Source of the DNA: Acanthopleura granulata
Lineage: Eukaryota > Mollusca > Polyplacophora > Chitonida > Chitonidae
Direction: 5' to 3'
Assembly (NCBI GenBank): GCA_016165875.1
Contig: JABBOT010000005.1
Location: 27,553,368 to 27,617,367 of the forward strand
Length of the DNA: 64,000 bases
Positions 30,721 through 42,793 of this stretch are shown here, piece by piece (positions within the stretch are counted from its first letter, which is position 1; the number at the start of each line of letters is the position of its first letter). A program made the translations under genes and the position numbers. The notes below the pieces were generated by a model that saw only the letters and a program-made list of their open reading frames with translations, ran no database searches and had not been told where the DNA came from.

Positions 30721-32241
30721 CTAATTGAAAAGCTACTAAGTGGGGAGCTCTAGATGAAAAGATATACGAATAGTAAAATCTAGGTCCATGCAGATTGTGA
30801 CGCTATCATTTGGTTTCAGTACGTCACAGTGTGGTTTTTAGCATTTTTCTTGGAAAACACAGCTAAGATTTCCTCCACTGTGCAGCTGACCATAACTTGC
30901 CGAAGTGACAAAACCTTTGGACCTTATTATCATTGGTTTCGATTTGCGCACGAAATTTTCCTTGCTTAGTTAGCTAATCGATTTTTCTCCCTTTTTTGTC
31001 AAGTTTGGCAATTATGAAATACATTCCTTTGTGGATCAAGACAAAAGTAAACTTTTCTTAACCGTGATAGTAGACGTAACTTCATCGACATGTTATTTTT
31101 CATTAAACAAATTGGGTGTCAAACAATACAAAAAATGCCCTAATCTTGCAGAGCGCGGAGATATTTCTCTAAAATGTGGTTGTATTTTCAATGTAAATAC
31201 ATGCCAAAACTATTCATCGATGTGTCTTTCTTTAAATATTATCCAATTATTACAAGGCTGTGCTTTGTGTTACGAAAACCGTCCTTAAGATATCGGATTG
31301 TTTTTTGTTTTTTTATTTGTTTTAACGCTAACCAGGATTGAGTCTGACCTACATTTTTTTCTCTGTGTGAGTGATAGCCTGCCCTGGAATTCAGTCGCGT
31401 GTTCTCGAGGCTTCTATGTTTATGAGTTCGTGTCATTGTACATTGAGCGTACACTCTGGAAAGATGTACCCATATTGTAAACATGTTTATGAATAAACCA
31501 CCCAGGATTTTCTTTACGGCAGCTTATAAATATGAGCGACGAAGTTGTTAAGCGCAAAGTCATTCACTTACGTCCACTTTGAGAGCAGTCGTTTTGCGTG
31601 TTTCCACTCGAGCCATATTTGCTCTTGAGAAGGATTTATGTGGGATTTTGGAGATATTGGCTTACGCGCCTTTCCACAGTTTTATCATTTTGTACTCCAT
31701 TTTTTCGGTACGTAGCACTGTGTGAGCTTGTGTTTCGCCACTTGCTCTTTGGTGTGAGACGTTCTTTTGGAGCTTGTGTAACTCATTGTCTCTTTGTGTG
31801 ATTACGTACATTTCATCCCAGTTTACCATGAAAGTTCCGAGGAGTGAAACATACATCGCCAGCTCAGCATTATGGACCCTGTTGTCAACCCGTCGGCCCA
31901 GGAAACTTACACCTTGCCGGGGAGTCGGATATCTACCATCGTCGGCGTATTGGCGTATCGTTCGTCACTACAGGACTTGTCAGTCTTCAATTCAAGAATT
32001 CTGAAGAACTCTGGATGCTACATTTACCAGGACTGACTTGCCTTTGAAAGCAGAATAGTTCATCCGGATTTGGGACGCTAACATCCGTAAGAAACTATAC
32101 ATATTTTGTAATTAACTGTATTGTTTTGTATATAATTGTTACTTCTACTATTTGTTTTTGTATTTTGTTCCAATACATGTACTGAACTTAGTCAGGCGTC
32201 TTTGTGTTACTTTGTTTGATCTTGTGTAACGTCTGTCGCTG
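30523..32241. other. spacer of the inverted repeat, no gene
   Basis: Holds the diverged block 30840-31255 (copy of 25720-26110). It also holds a possible LTR-like stretch with a TATA (CTTATAAATATGAG near 31525) and T-rich sequence ending TTGATCTTGTGTAACG (about 32216-32231). No coding potential is convincing and the LTR idea is unproven. Confidence 0.35.
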
Positions 32242-32424
32242 TCTGAGAGTAGAACAAGCCTTTTATTTATCAGTTTCCTCTCCGATAGTGGTACCCCTAC
32301 ATTTGTTTTTGAAACAATAGATTACTCTGGCTGGTATAAGTGTCAATCAGAGCCTGTTAATCACTTTCCTTTCCACTTGACCAAAACTCATAGGAAGTAC
32401 GCACGTATATGACATTTGGTGCTA
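32242..32424 (-). repeat. right arm of the inverted repeat
   Basis: Reverse complement of 30341-30522, from TCTGAGAGTAGAACAAGCC to ATTTGGTGCTAT. Confidence 0.85.
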
Positions 32425-34166
32425 TTTCCGACATTTTAAGCCACACTAAAACTAGTGAGGCTATTTATCATCATATGTAGTCCATTTGCAATAGACCTCA
32501 GGGATGTCAGACTTCAGTCCAAGTGAAAAACGACTGTACGTAATGGTCACACTAGTACCATGTATCAAGACAGAATTTTACATGCCTGCCTCAGACGACC
32601 ACTGCGGAGATTTCATGACACAAAGTACGTTAAAACTCGGCATCATTTTTTAATCATGCAGTGAGGTAAACGTCTTATCAATCATTTATGCTTCTTGAAA
32701 TATCTTGCCTCAAAATGATGAGTTTCCTTGGCCCATTCCGTGCGTCGCGGTTTTCTTCGGGCTGTGTAAATGTGGGTTCCATCACCTGTACCTCTGGCTG
32801 CTGTCGGTTAGTGGAATATCCTTGAATCAAGTCAGTAACTGCAGGAATTCCAGCCTGGCAAGAGGCATTTGGGCGAAAATATTTCTTTGTCAGCATTTCA
32901 AGGATGTTCCAAAGATTAACAACAACAATAACCATACTTTTTCCAGCCATGACTCTCACGAGAATGAGCGTGATTTACGGCGGTTGTAATTGAAAAAGTT
33001 GAGGTTGTTCATTTTAAGAATTGAGAATGCATGATATACTTGTGGTCGTGGGGGGTGTCAACAATTAGACTCGTGTTGTGCCATTCATGACTTAAGACTA
33101 AAACAATACATTTCAATTAAATAGCGATTGACACGTTTGTCGACGGCAATGCCATATTGTGTTTAAAGAAACATACACTTTTTTGAGCATTGTAAGAAAA
33201 AACAACTGAGCGAATGATGCATTTAAACATATATCTCTTTATTGCTATCTTACAGTCGTTAGGTTCTTAGTCCAAGTTAAAATCAGGCGGATCGAAAAAT
33301 ACATTATTTTTCAACACGATATCTTATACATCGGGAAAGTAATTCTCCCATAACAATAAAAAAGTCATACATTAAGTTTTCAATTTTCTCCTCTTTCGAA
33401 AATGTATGAATCTCTCAGTTTACTTTCACCTAAAGGTTTTAGCACTTTTACGGAGCATCAGCCATTTGGTAAGTGTGCCACTCCGAGGGCCACTGGCTGC
33501 TGACTGGTGTCAACCTTCCATGCTGGTCTCTATTATAGTGAGGAGGGCCACAGCTTTGGGTCAGGAATTGTTCAAAGTTACCTCGGTCCGGTCGGTGGCT
33601 TCCGTCTGCCTTGATCATTTTTCATTGGGCTATCAATCTTCATATATATAATATATTTATATAATATTTTTATCTGTTTAATTGTAGCCACGAGTAGTGG
33701 TGTTTTTTTTTTGTTTGTTTTTTTTTTTTGTTTTTTTCTACCATTATTTGTCATAGTTTATACCTGCAAAATCACCCTGCAATACTTCAACACACTTCAG
33801 AGATACAGCCAATCCCTAAACCTCACCACCGTTTGCTGTGTGCCTGAATCTTAGATACCAAATAGAATTAGTATTTTTACACTTTTAAGGGGGTTGTGTA
33901 CGACCTCCATTCTAAGTTCTATGACTTCATTATTGGACGTTGACCAATCGCATAAGTACAGTTAGACTAATCTAAAAACCATTCAGTAGGGAGTTTGAAA
34001 TATCTATAGATAAGAACAGCTGAGCTACGTCCATTCAGATTTTGACGGTATCGTTTGGTTTCACTACGCCACAGTGTGGTTTTGATGTCATGTGGGTAAA
34101 CCGTCACAGCTGGTGTCGGAATTATAGTGTTACAAAGGTTATAACTGTGGTATATAAAATTTTACC
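32425..34166. other. host intergenic DNA with duplicated blocks and T-rich simple repeat
   Basis: Carries the partners of 28380-29260 (up to 33000) and 30170-30720 (33230-33990), and a T/G simple repeat at 33700-33738. No gene is seen. Confidence 0.4.
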
Positions 34167-34170
34167 ACTC

Positions 34171-34510
34171 TGTTACGAGGCACATGTCGTGATTAAGCGG
34201 CACGTAGTAAGTATAAGTAGTAAGTATATATTAAAGAACTCTTTTCTTGTTATTTTTACCCCTTGTCGTTGTAGTCACTTTGTCCACAGGTTTATCTACA
34301 AAACTATATAGTTTTATAAAGGTTACGGGTATAGTTAGTGGCAACCTCAGCGCACAGTTTCCACTCTGCACGTTGTGTTACCTAGTTGTGTCTGACAAGA
34401 CTATATAGGCTCCATCGTGAGGGTTTCCCTAAAACGCTTCCACTCAAAACGCTTCCTCTGCAAGATCTGCGCTCGGATCAAGTAGCCACACAAACCCTTA
34501 CCCCGTATCA
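34171..34510 (+). repeat. 5' LTR, internally deleted (340 bp)
   Basis: Starts TGTTACGAGG and ends TATCA. After the first about 25 bp it jumps directly to sequence corresponding to 41089 in the 3' LTR. About 447 bp are missing, including the TATA box seen at 40880-40887, so this LTR should lack promoter function. Confidence 0.9.
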
Positions 34511-34512
34511 AT

Positions 34513-34532
34513 TGGTAGCAGAGCGTGGTTTG
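34513..34532 (+). other. primer-binding site, initiator-Met tRNA type
   Basis: TGGTAGCAGAG followed by CGTGGTTTG starts 2 nt after the LTR end. It matches the complement of the 3' end of eukaryotic initiator tRNA-Met in about 17 of 20 positions. Confidence 0.75.
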
Positions 34533-34610
34533 TTTCAAAGTGACACATCGATAAATCCCTGGTATACAGTTCTAAGGTAAGTGTTTTTAATTTTTGTAGC
34601 TTAGAGAAAA

Positions 34611-35666
34611 ATGGCCCAAAGCAACAGAAACCAGGGTATTCAGGGAGTTCCATTAGGATATTGTCTTGGATCCGGGGGATCACCAGCATCGACTGAAATT
34701 ACTTCTGATTCGGCTGCCAATTCCAACCCAGATATCGAACAAATCCTATAGCCAATTTCTACCGTTCTTACCAGTTTGGCACATCAAAATTCGGAAACGG
34801 CTAGGATACTATCATCTATTACAGGCTCTAATTCTAGAGGGCATAATTCGCCTGGGCCAAATGGTGTACCAGCCCCGAAATCATTCACAGGTAAACCTGA
34901 TGACGATTTTCAGGGCTTTCTAGATCATTTCATAACCTATGCCGATGTCTTAGGCTGGTCAGACTCCCAAAGATCGAACATTTTTAAAATGTATTTAAGC
35001 GGACCTGCGCAATCTACTCTGCGATACTCTGGATTATCGGATTCAGTGAAACAAAATTTCGGACAATTGGTAGATTCGTTCACAAACCGTTTCGACGGTC
35101 CCGAAATGCGTTGGGCGAGAGACAGTGCGCTCTACGCCAGACAACAGAGGATGAACGAGCCGCTAGAGGAATTTATAACAGATATTACACGTCTATGTAA
35201 AAGAGCTAGGAAATCGGATGTCGAGACCTTATCATTCTTTATGCAGGGACTTAACCCTTTTCTAAGGCCCCATGTAATTTTTCAAAAACCGGAAAATTTA
35301 GAAGATGCGCTAAACAAAGCCAGATTGGCTGAGAGTGCGTATCCAAGCGCCGTCAGCATTGCTGCCTTAAATTCGCAAGCTGCGAAGCAGCAACCAATCG
35401 CAAAGTCTCAGCCTGATAGCCGCACCTCCTGAAATTTAAATGACTTCGACCGTTTTCGAGCCGTCGATGGCACCCCTATTTGTAAATCGTGCCACCGACT
35501 AGGCCACATGGCGAAGGACTGCCCCGAGAAAACAAAACCTAAACCATTCTGTAATTATTGTAAAACTCCTGGCCATGTAATCAACGATTGTCGAAAAAGA
35601 AAGAGAAACAATGCCAGACGACAATCCTCGCAACCTAACAATTCGAGTAACGTGCCTTTAAACTAG
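34611..35666 (+). pseudogene. gag: gag with two CCHC zinc knuckles, two in-frame stops
   Basis: Structural protein of the retrotransposon particle. ATG at 34611. A retrotransposon-gag-type helical domain spans 34776-35380 (DDFQGFLDHFITYADVLGW...SFFMQGLNPFLRPHV). Two nucleic-acid-binding knuckles follow: CKSCHRLGHMAKDC and CNYCKTPGHVINDC (about 35481-35595), then a basic tail and a TAG at 35664-35666. In-frame stops at 34749 (TAG) and 35430 (TGA) break an otherwise continuous frame, so these look like point mutations. Confidence 0.9.
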
Positions 35667-36094
35667 AGGAAGTTCACTATAACTGGGAGGATAGTGAACT
35701 TCAGGTAGGAAGAGCTCGAAACTCAACGCTAGTAATAATACTACATCTCCCAGACCTAGGGTAAGTACAACGGCTAGTTTAGCCATCAGGGGCAAATCCA
35801 CCCGGGTTAAGCTAAATCCTAGACCCCCACCAGAGCCTCAGCATTCTTCTTTAAGAAATTCGAGTGATTCTAATTTTAATCATATTTCCCCAGGTAAAAT
35901 CACTTTTGAAAATGAATGTAGTTTTGGAAATAGCACCTCCGAGAGAAGCTTTAAAGAAGTAGGTATTCAAACGGATGCTAGCGTTCCCAAATCCCTTGGA
36001 ACAGCCACCATTAACAAAGGCACCCTGCAACTTTCGCCTATTAATGTAAATTCAAACGGCCTGATAGATGACCGTGCTGACCGTGGGACGATAA
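35667..36094 (+). other. gag-pol junction; protease not recognisable
   Basis: An open stretch rich in Ser/Asn/Pro leads to LIDDRADRGTISDS (about 36061-36102). Its context resembles a retropepsin active-site region but lacks the D(S/T)G triplet. Either the protease has been mutated or most of it has been deleted. Confidence 0.5.
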
Positions 36095-36934
36095 GTGATT
36101 CTAACTCGAATCAGCGGGGAATCAGTTCACATAAGAGACTTACTAAACTTGGGAACATCTTCAGCAGATCAGTTTAATGTTTATCCTAGTGTAGAGTCCC
36201 CTGCGGAGCAGGTGAATGCCGTCTCGCTAGATAGTCCTTCTTCCCCATGTGGTAACTGTAATCTCTTTAATCCCTTTAATGACCCTCCTGCGGTTGACTT
36301 AAGTACCTCTGAATTGGACACAGACCAAAAGGACAAACTTGAGAAGTTGTTGATGGACTACAGAGATGTGTTCGCAAATGATGATTCGGAATTATCTAAA
36401 AGCTCCACAATTAAGCATAGGATAGAGACGGGTGACCACATTAGACAAAGGCCCTATAGAGTGGGCCCAGCTCAGCGACAGGTCATAGATGATCACATAC
36501 GTAAGATGCTAGACCAGGATGTAATTGAGGAAAGTCAGTCTCCATGGGCAAGTCCAGTAGTGTTAGTTAAAAAGCCCGACAGCTCTATACGTTTCTGTGT
36601 GGACTATAGGAAATTAAACTCAGTCACATACAAGGATTCATATCCGTTACCAAGGATGGGAGAATCATTTAAAACAATCTCAGGCAAGTGCGCTGCTTAC
36701 TTTAGTACTTTGGACCTTAGAAGTGGTTACTGGCAGATAGAGTTGGATCCTCAGACTCCAGATAGAACTGCTTTCATAGTACACTCGGGTCTTTATCAGT
36801 TTACCCGACTTGCCTTTGGAGTCACAAATGCCCCCAGTTCATTCCAACGAGTTATGGAAAGTGTTCTTCGAGGTTTAACCTATGATATCTGCCTCATTTA
36901 TATCGATGCTATAATTGTAAAAAGATCATCTTAA
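36095..36934 (+). pseudogene. pol: reverse transcriptase domain, active site YIDA, ends in a frameshift
   Basis: Copies the RNA into DNA. Typical Ty3/gypsy motifs: KMLDQDVIEESQSPWASPVVLVKK, RFCVDYRKLN, YPLPRM, FSTLDLRSGYWQIELD (first catalytic Asp), FTRLAFGVTNAPSSFQRVM. The second catalytic block reads LIYIDAIIV where (Y/F)xDD is required, so the enzyme should be inactive. The frame then stops at 36932-36934. An A-run near 36916 marks a single frameshift, after which the coding continues in the frame of the next entry. Confidence 0.93.
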
Positions 36935-37025
36935 ACATCTAGAAGCGGTATTCCAGCGACTTAAGGAGGCCAGGTTAAGGCTGAAGCCTCAAAAGTGCAA
37001 TTTTGCTTGCAGAGAGGTAAAGTAT

Positions 37026-39284
37026 TTGGGTCATGTGGTATCTAAAGATGGAATTCGTCCAGATCCAGAGAAATGCAGGGTTATCAGTGAGTACCCAAGG
37101 CCTAGGAACCTTAAAGAACTTAGAAGTTTCACAGGTTTGACTAATTACTATCGGAAATTTGTGAAAGGATTTTCGGACATGGCTGCTCCTCTAAATGGGC
37201 TCACAAAGAAGGACAAACTGTTTATGTGGTCTGCTGAATGCCAGGAAGCTTTTGAAAACCTAAAGCTTGCGCTAAGTAACCCTCGTGTGTTAATCTTTCC
37301 CGACTTCACCAAGCCATTTAAACTCTGTACAGACGCTAGTGACTTAGGAATAGGTATGATTCTAGCTCAGGACAAAGATGGAAAAGAGGCTGTAGTAGCA
37401 TACGCAGGTAGGTCGCTAACCATCCATGAGAAAAATTATAGCATTACCGAGAAAGAGGCACTTGCTGTAGTAGCCGGTATCAAGTATTTCAAGCCTTATC
37501 TGTATGGTAGGCATTTCACTGTGATAACCGACCATAGCGCCCTCCGATGGCTTCTGGAGCTTAAGGAACCTTCTGGAAGATTAGCACGCTGGGCTATGGC
37601 TCTCCAGGAGTTCGACTTTACAGTAGTTCATCGAGCAGGTAGAGTTCATGAAAATGCCGACGGGTTGTCTAGAATTCCTTTTAAATCATCTGAGGTAAGC
37701 AAATCCACAGCTAAAGGAGCCAGTATCAATGCCTTGGATCTCCCCTTGGCTCAGCAATCTGACTTTCAAAGGCAAGATCCGACAACCTCCATGCTAATAG
37801 CATACTTAGAAAACAAGCAGCTGCCGTCAAAAGATGCCGATGCTAGAACTATTTTGCTAACAGCTGATCACTATGCTCTGGATTCAGATGGTATCCTTCA
37901 TCGCATTTCCATATCTGACAAAAGACTGTTATTAGTTGTTCCAAACCAACTAAGGAAACAGATATTATCCGCTTATCACGACGATCCCACTGGTGGTCAT
38001 TTTGGCATTAGTAAGACCTATGAGAAAATTAAACGACGTTACTTTTGGCACGGGATGTATGCTGACACTGAACATTGGGTAAAAACTTGCACTAAGTGTA
38101 ATACTAGGAAGACACCTAAATATTGTCGCAAAGCTCCTCTAAATCCCCTACCTCCGGTAGAAAGTGCATTCGACCGAATCGCTATTGACTGTGTCGGCCC
38201 ACTACCCACAACGACTCAAGGTAATAAGTATATTGTCGTAATTACGGATTACATGACGCGTTGGCAGGAAGCCTTCGCCGTCCCGTCAATTGAGGCGCCT
38301 GTAATTGCCAAAGTCTTTTATAATGAAATAATATGTCGCCATGGGTCACCCAAGGTGTTATTATCCGACAGGGGTACAAATTTTCTCTCGCGCCTTGTCC
38401 AAGAGTTGTGTAAGTTGTTTAATACCAATCATGTGAAAACAAGCCCTTTCCATCCCCAAACTGATGGCCTTACGGAAAAGTTCAACGGAACTCTGGTAAC
38501 TGGTATTTCAATGTTTACAAACGACTCACAGGACGATTGGGATACCTACATACCATCCATTTTGTTCGCTTACAGAACGTCCCCTGCTCTTGAAAGTACA
38601 GGTCTCACCCCCTTTGATTTGTTGTATGGTCGTGAGGCTAACCTACCGATAGATGTTACATTACATAGTAAAGACGGTAACCCACTATCATTCAGTGAAT
38701 GCTTGGATGAGATTAAAGCTAACTTACAAGTAGCCCAAACACTGGCACGAGCTAACTTGTCAATTTCTAGAGACCGTATGAAAAAGAACTATGACAGAAA
38801 CGCTAGGCCTCCACCCTACAAGATTGGTTATTTAGTGTGGTTACATAACCCAAAAGTCCGGAAAGGACTTAGTAAAAAGCTGTCCCATCCATGGGAAGGA
38901 CCCTTCATAGTGCAATCTATGCCCAGTAATTGCACATATCGTCTAAGACGGATTAACGGTAGAATGTTGTGTACCCTTATTCACTCTAATCGCCTCAAGC
39001 CTTGTTTGCATCCAGATACTAGACAAATAGGTTCTGGTATCAACACCGAGGACTGTCCTACAGCAAATCCGAACCCAAATACACAATCATCACCAGAGGG
39101 TAGCACCGATGTAACCGATGACATGTGGACAGTGGAAAAGATTTTACGTCACAAGAAGGTAAAAGGAGTTAACTATTATAAGATCAGGTGGGTAGGATAT
39201 GGTCCCAAACGCAATAGCTGGGAACCTGAGTCACACATTTTGGATCAGTCTGTTATTGATAATTTTTATGCTAATGAGAAATAA
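37026..39284 (+). pseudogene. pol: 3' part of pol: RT connection, RNase H, integrase and chromodomain
   Basis: Opens with GHVVSKDGIRPDPEKC (RT thumb/connection). RNase H shows LCTDASDLGIGM and ITDHSALRWL. Integrase has the HHCC zinc region (H-x-H then CTKCNTRKTP), IDCVGPLP...YIVVITDYMTRW (first Asp), LLSDRGTNFLS (second Asp) and HPQTDGLTEKFN (Glu). Then a GPY/F-like region (HPWEGPFIV) and a C-terminal chromodomain (WTVEKILRHKKVKGVNYYKIRWVGYGPKRNSWEPESHI, about 39120-39250). The frame is uninterrupted for 752 codons, in contrast with the 5' half. Its natural upstream continuation is in the frame before the 36916 shift. Confidence 0.95.
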
Positions 39285-40594
39285 CTGTCTACTTCCAGAT
39301 GCTGATCACTGTGTTTTACACCCCTCTGTTTGTTATAATGGACCTAGTCGGATCGCGTAGTCGTCAAACCCAACTAGGGGTACTATTTAAACATGTCGGT
39401 ATTAGAATATGGGAGAGTGTGCGGGGTATACTGTACTCTCCATACCGACCTAACCTATATATTCTCCTAGATAGGTACATCCAGTCCGTCCCCATGAAGA
39501 AGGTTGACGTGTGAATTGAATTAACGCCATGTGTTCATTCCAGGGATCCTTGGTGTTGTCATTCGTTGTACTAACTCGCTATGTAAGTCCTTTGCAGCCT
39601 CATGTTATCGATGGAGATTCTGAAACCCATAGGTTCAAGTATATTTGCGTGGTAGCTAATTCTAGGTAAGTGAATTTCCAGGTTGTTTTGTATCATGTCA
39701 CAGTGTGTCGTCTCGTATTTGAATTCTCTGCGAGCGACCTTTCTTCAGCTAACCTTATCAAGCCGCCTGGTGACGACCACAGCGCGAGAGTAATGACTCT
39801 ACCTGCGACGGCTAAGTGTAGATCATGCCTTGGTAAATCGGTTAGACTATCTCTAATCACTTGCTAGACACGTGACATCAGTTACAATTATACAAAGTGG
39901 GCATCCAAACTTTATTCTCAAGAACTGTAACCGTGGCATAGAACTATATGGTAAACATTCACTCCTCCTTAAACTTGGAATGTTGCGTTCTACGTGCCTG
40001 ATACTGCTCTTCGATGGTTACAGAGTCGCCAGAATCAGCCAGGGGATGTGCCGAGCCTTGTAATTATGTTCCTCGTGATGTATGCCCTACCTTCATCCAC
40101 CCAGGAGACGTGCCGCAAAAGTTTCGATCACCCATGATAATGGAAGACATGTGATGCCTTCACTCGCAGCCATAATTATAAAATATATAAATATATACAT
40201 ATATGTGTTCTTGTGATAAATGCATGTTCCCATGCGATGTTCGTTCAGGTTGTTTCCGCCTTAAATACATTTTATCTTCTTCCTCGTAGCTAACGAACTG
40301 TTTGATGCTGTAATCGATTAAAATCATGTCTGATCAATGTTGTAATCGCTCCATTATTTGGTGTTGTAATCGATTCAAATCATGTCTGATCAATGTTATA
40401 ATCGCTTCATTGTTTGGTGTTCTAATCGATTTTCTATTTGTGTACCATAAATATTTCCACAAATCATGTTTGACGTCGTGCTGTAGCAATTGTACTTTAG
40501 TTCTATCTAGTTCCACTTTATGTAAACACATTGAGGGATTTTCATCTGGGCCATACTCTAAACTTAATAACACGTGAGGACACGTGCTTTTTCG
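39285..40594. other. long 3' untranslated region of the retrotransposon
   Basis: About 1.3 kb between the chromodomain stop and the 3' LTR, with no coding motif. It contains a tandem repeat at 40302-40440 and AT-rich stretches near 40180. Confidence 0.6.
40302..40440 (+). repeat. tandem repeat of about 57 bp, 2.3 units
   Basis: TGTAATCGATT-AAATCATGTCTGATCAATGTT and ATCGCT-CATT-TTTGGTGTT recur in succession within the 3' untranslated region. Confidence 0.75.
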
Positions 40595-40606
40595 ACTGGG
40601 GGATAA
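40595..40606 (+). other. polypurine tract
   Basis: ACTGGGGGATAA directly precedes the 3' LTR, the position where plus-strand synthesis is primed. Confidence 0.6.
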
Positions 40607-41393
40607 TGTTACGAGGCACATGTCGTGATTACAATGTGATTAAATTCACGGTCGGGTTTCAGTTCGTTTGGCGTGGCTGATTGTCCAGATGGGACAATGC
40701 TACATCATGGCCCAAGCTGAAATTCCCACAGATGTGTCAAAGATGGTTCTCGCCGTTGGTCCCCATTAATGTTACCCAAAAGAGGAAAGAGAGCACCTCC
40801 AGACGATACATTAAGTGAGATAACGCAGGCTTCAAAATTTACGACCGGTAATTTAGAAACAAAAGATTTACTTGTTTACTGCTATATAAGCGAATCCCCC
40901 AGTTTCAATTAAAAAGAGAAGCAGAAGTTTTTTGGCCACTCAAACGCTACGTTACTGTGCTTCCTGATACCCCCGATTTAAGACTATAACTTCTCTCCTT
41001 GGAGATACCCTCTGCTTTCGGACTTCACCAAAAACTTGTTTTGGCTGGCGTTCGCTCCCTCTCCACTTTGAACCCGGGACAGCGGCACATAGTAAGTATA
41101 AGTAGTAAGTATATATTAAAGAACTCTTTTCTTGTTATTTAACCCCTTGTCGTTGTAGTCACTTTGTCCACAGGTTTATCTACAAAACTATATAGTTTTA
41201 TAAAGGTTACGGGTATAGTTAGTGGCAACCTCAGCGCACAGTTTCCACTCTGCACGTTGTGTTACCTAGTTGTGTCTGACAAGACTATATAGACTCCATC
41301 GTGAGGGTTTCCCTAAAACGCTTCCACTCAAAACGCTTCCTCTGCAAACTCTGCGCTCGGATCAAGCAGCCACACAAACCCTTACCCGTATCA
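40607..41393 (+). repeat. 3' LTR, full length (787 bp)
   Basis: Starts TGTTACGAGGCACATG and ends CCCGTATCA. It includes a TATA box CTATATAAG (about 40880-40888) missing from the 5' LTR, and shares the last about 305 bp with the 5' LTR at high identity. Confidence 0.9.
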
Positions 41394-42609
41394 ACTCCCT
41401 AGGTCGGTGACATTGAGGAGAGGCTGCGTGGATGAGGAAATGCTTGACTGGAACTACAGACTTTTGTCACAAGGACACTGTACGATAACAAGGTATAAGT
41501 ACAAGACACACATAACACCGAGTGTATGTAAGAAAGAAAACTTATAGAGACGAGGAAATCTAATCAAAACAGGAATAAACCAGGAAAGCTCTTACAAGCT
41601 CCTAAAAGCAATTTAAAAAAAGTACTGAAAAAGTTAACAAGATTATCATTTTATATCTGCATTAACACTGGCGAGTTGCGCCTGCGCAATGACTTAAATG
41701 TAAAACGATTGTTTTCTTGTTTTTCTTCTCGTCATCACATGTGAGAAATGGTGCCAAATTCTGGTTTCTTCCCAAATTCTTTGCTATCAAAAGTATACTT
41801 TTTTATCTGCCACTAATAAAAAAACTAACTGTATTTTCTTGGTGAAATCCTACTCAAGATTCTCGGCCGTGTTTAATCCCATCTGATATGTGTGCAGTTG
41901 AAAAAAATAATTCATCGGAAAAGGAAGACGGGCTAACGACAAATCTCTGCTAAAATCAATGACACTAAGTCTGTTGTTTTCCCTGCGGTCGCCGTGAGTT
42001 GAAGTCCATGCTGGCTTCCTCTCCATCGGGCACCTATTTCTAAGCACACCACATTGTACAACATAAATACAAGAGTTTCTTCACAAAGAGCTAACTCAGA
42101 ACATTTGGGATCAGAATCACTGTAGTCGGAAACAGTTGTTCATTTAATGGAGTTGGAACATTGGCTCTATTGAGCTTCTTTGTTTTGTGGATTAGGAAAA
42201 TATCTGGGTGCAGGTGTACTAGCTTTATGCCAATCACTGAGGACGGCAGCGCTTTGAAGCCCTGTTCGTTGGTGTTGTCTTCTTACAAATTTTAACGGTT
42301 ACATTGTATGCAAGTCTGTCCGATGGATGACCGAAAACTCAACCCAGTCTGAGGGTTTGCAGGACCTCATGTCTCACAGTCTAACGGCAAAGTTTTTTAC
42401 GTACGCGCAGACTACGTCATCGAGATGGGTAGTCTACAAAGTACAAGCACCCCACGGCCGTCGTCAAAAAAGTAAGAAACGGTACATCGAGTACTCTTTA
42501 ATATTTATGCAGCTTTCAGAGGGCTTACCAATTGGCGTAGAGAAGAATTGTGATTTTGGCGGGACCATGAACTAGGGTGTAGCGATTGATCAGAGCTTTG
42601 GGCAACCTC

Positions 42610-42792
42610 TATACACTATATTGACATTTGGGCATACCAGTCCTGTTTCCTTGCCCTAACCTATCGATATCGACCGTCTAGCGAGGCAGCAACAAGTAGC
42701 ATTTTTAGAGCGTCTGGGATAACCCGACCCGGGATTGATCCCTGATGTCCGGATCTGGAGGCAGACGCTTTAACCACCGTTCCATCGAGGCC
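42610..42792 (-). mobile_element. SINE family 2 (tRNA-derived), copy 1
   Basis: On the minus strand: GGCCTCGATGG...GTGGTTAAAGCGTC (A-box region), GGGATCAATCCCGGGTCGGG (B-box region), then a body with TTGTTGCTGCCTCGCTAGACG and GGAAACAGGACTGGTATGCC. I recognise this body from SINEs common in molluscan genomes. It directly abuts SINE family 1. Confidence 0.75.
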
Positions 42793-42793
42793 A

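Larger units (their letters stand above)
34171..41393 (+). mobile_element. chromodomain Ty3/gypsy LTR retrotransposon, 7.2 kb, defective
   Basis: Two LTRs in direct orientation start TGTTACGAGGCACATGTCGTG and end TATCA. The element is flanked by actc on both sides (34167-34170 and 41394-41397), a 4-bp target duplication. Order is gag, degenerate protease region, RT, RNase H, integrase, chromodomain, which is the Ty3/gypsy order. The C-terminal chromodomain places it among chromovirus-like elements. Defects: two in-frame stops in gag, no intact protease motif, YIDA at the RT active site, one frameshift in pol, and loss of the promoter part of the 5' LTR. Confidence 0.95.

Noticed and set aside
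31260..32241. Solo LTR
   Set aside because: A TATA-like box and T-rich end are suggestive, but I found no matching start, partner LTR or target duplication.
42327..42575. 82-codon frame conserved at 49863-50111
   Set aside because: Conservation is explained by the recent segmental duplication; the non-coding flanks are equally conserved.
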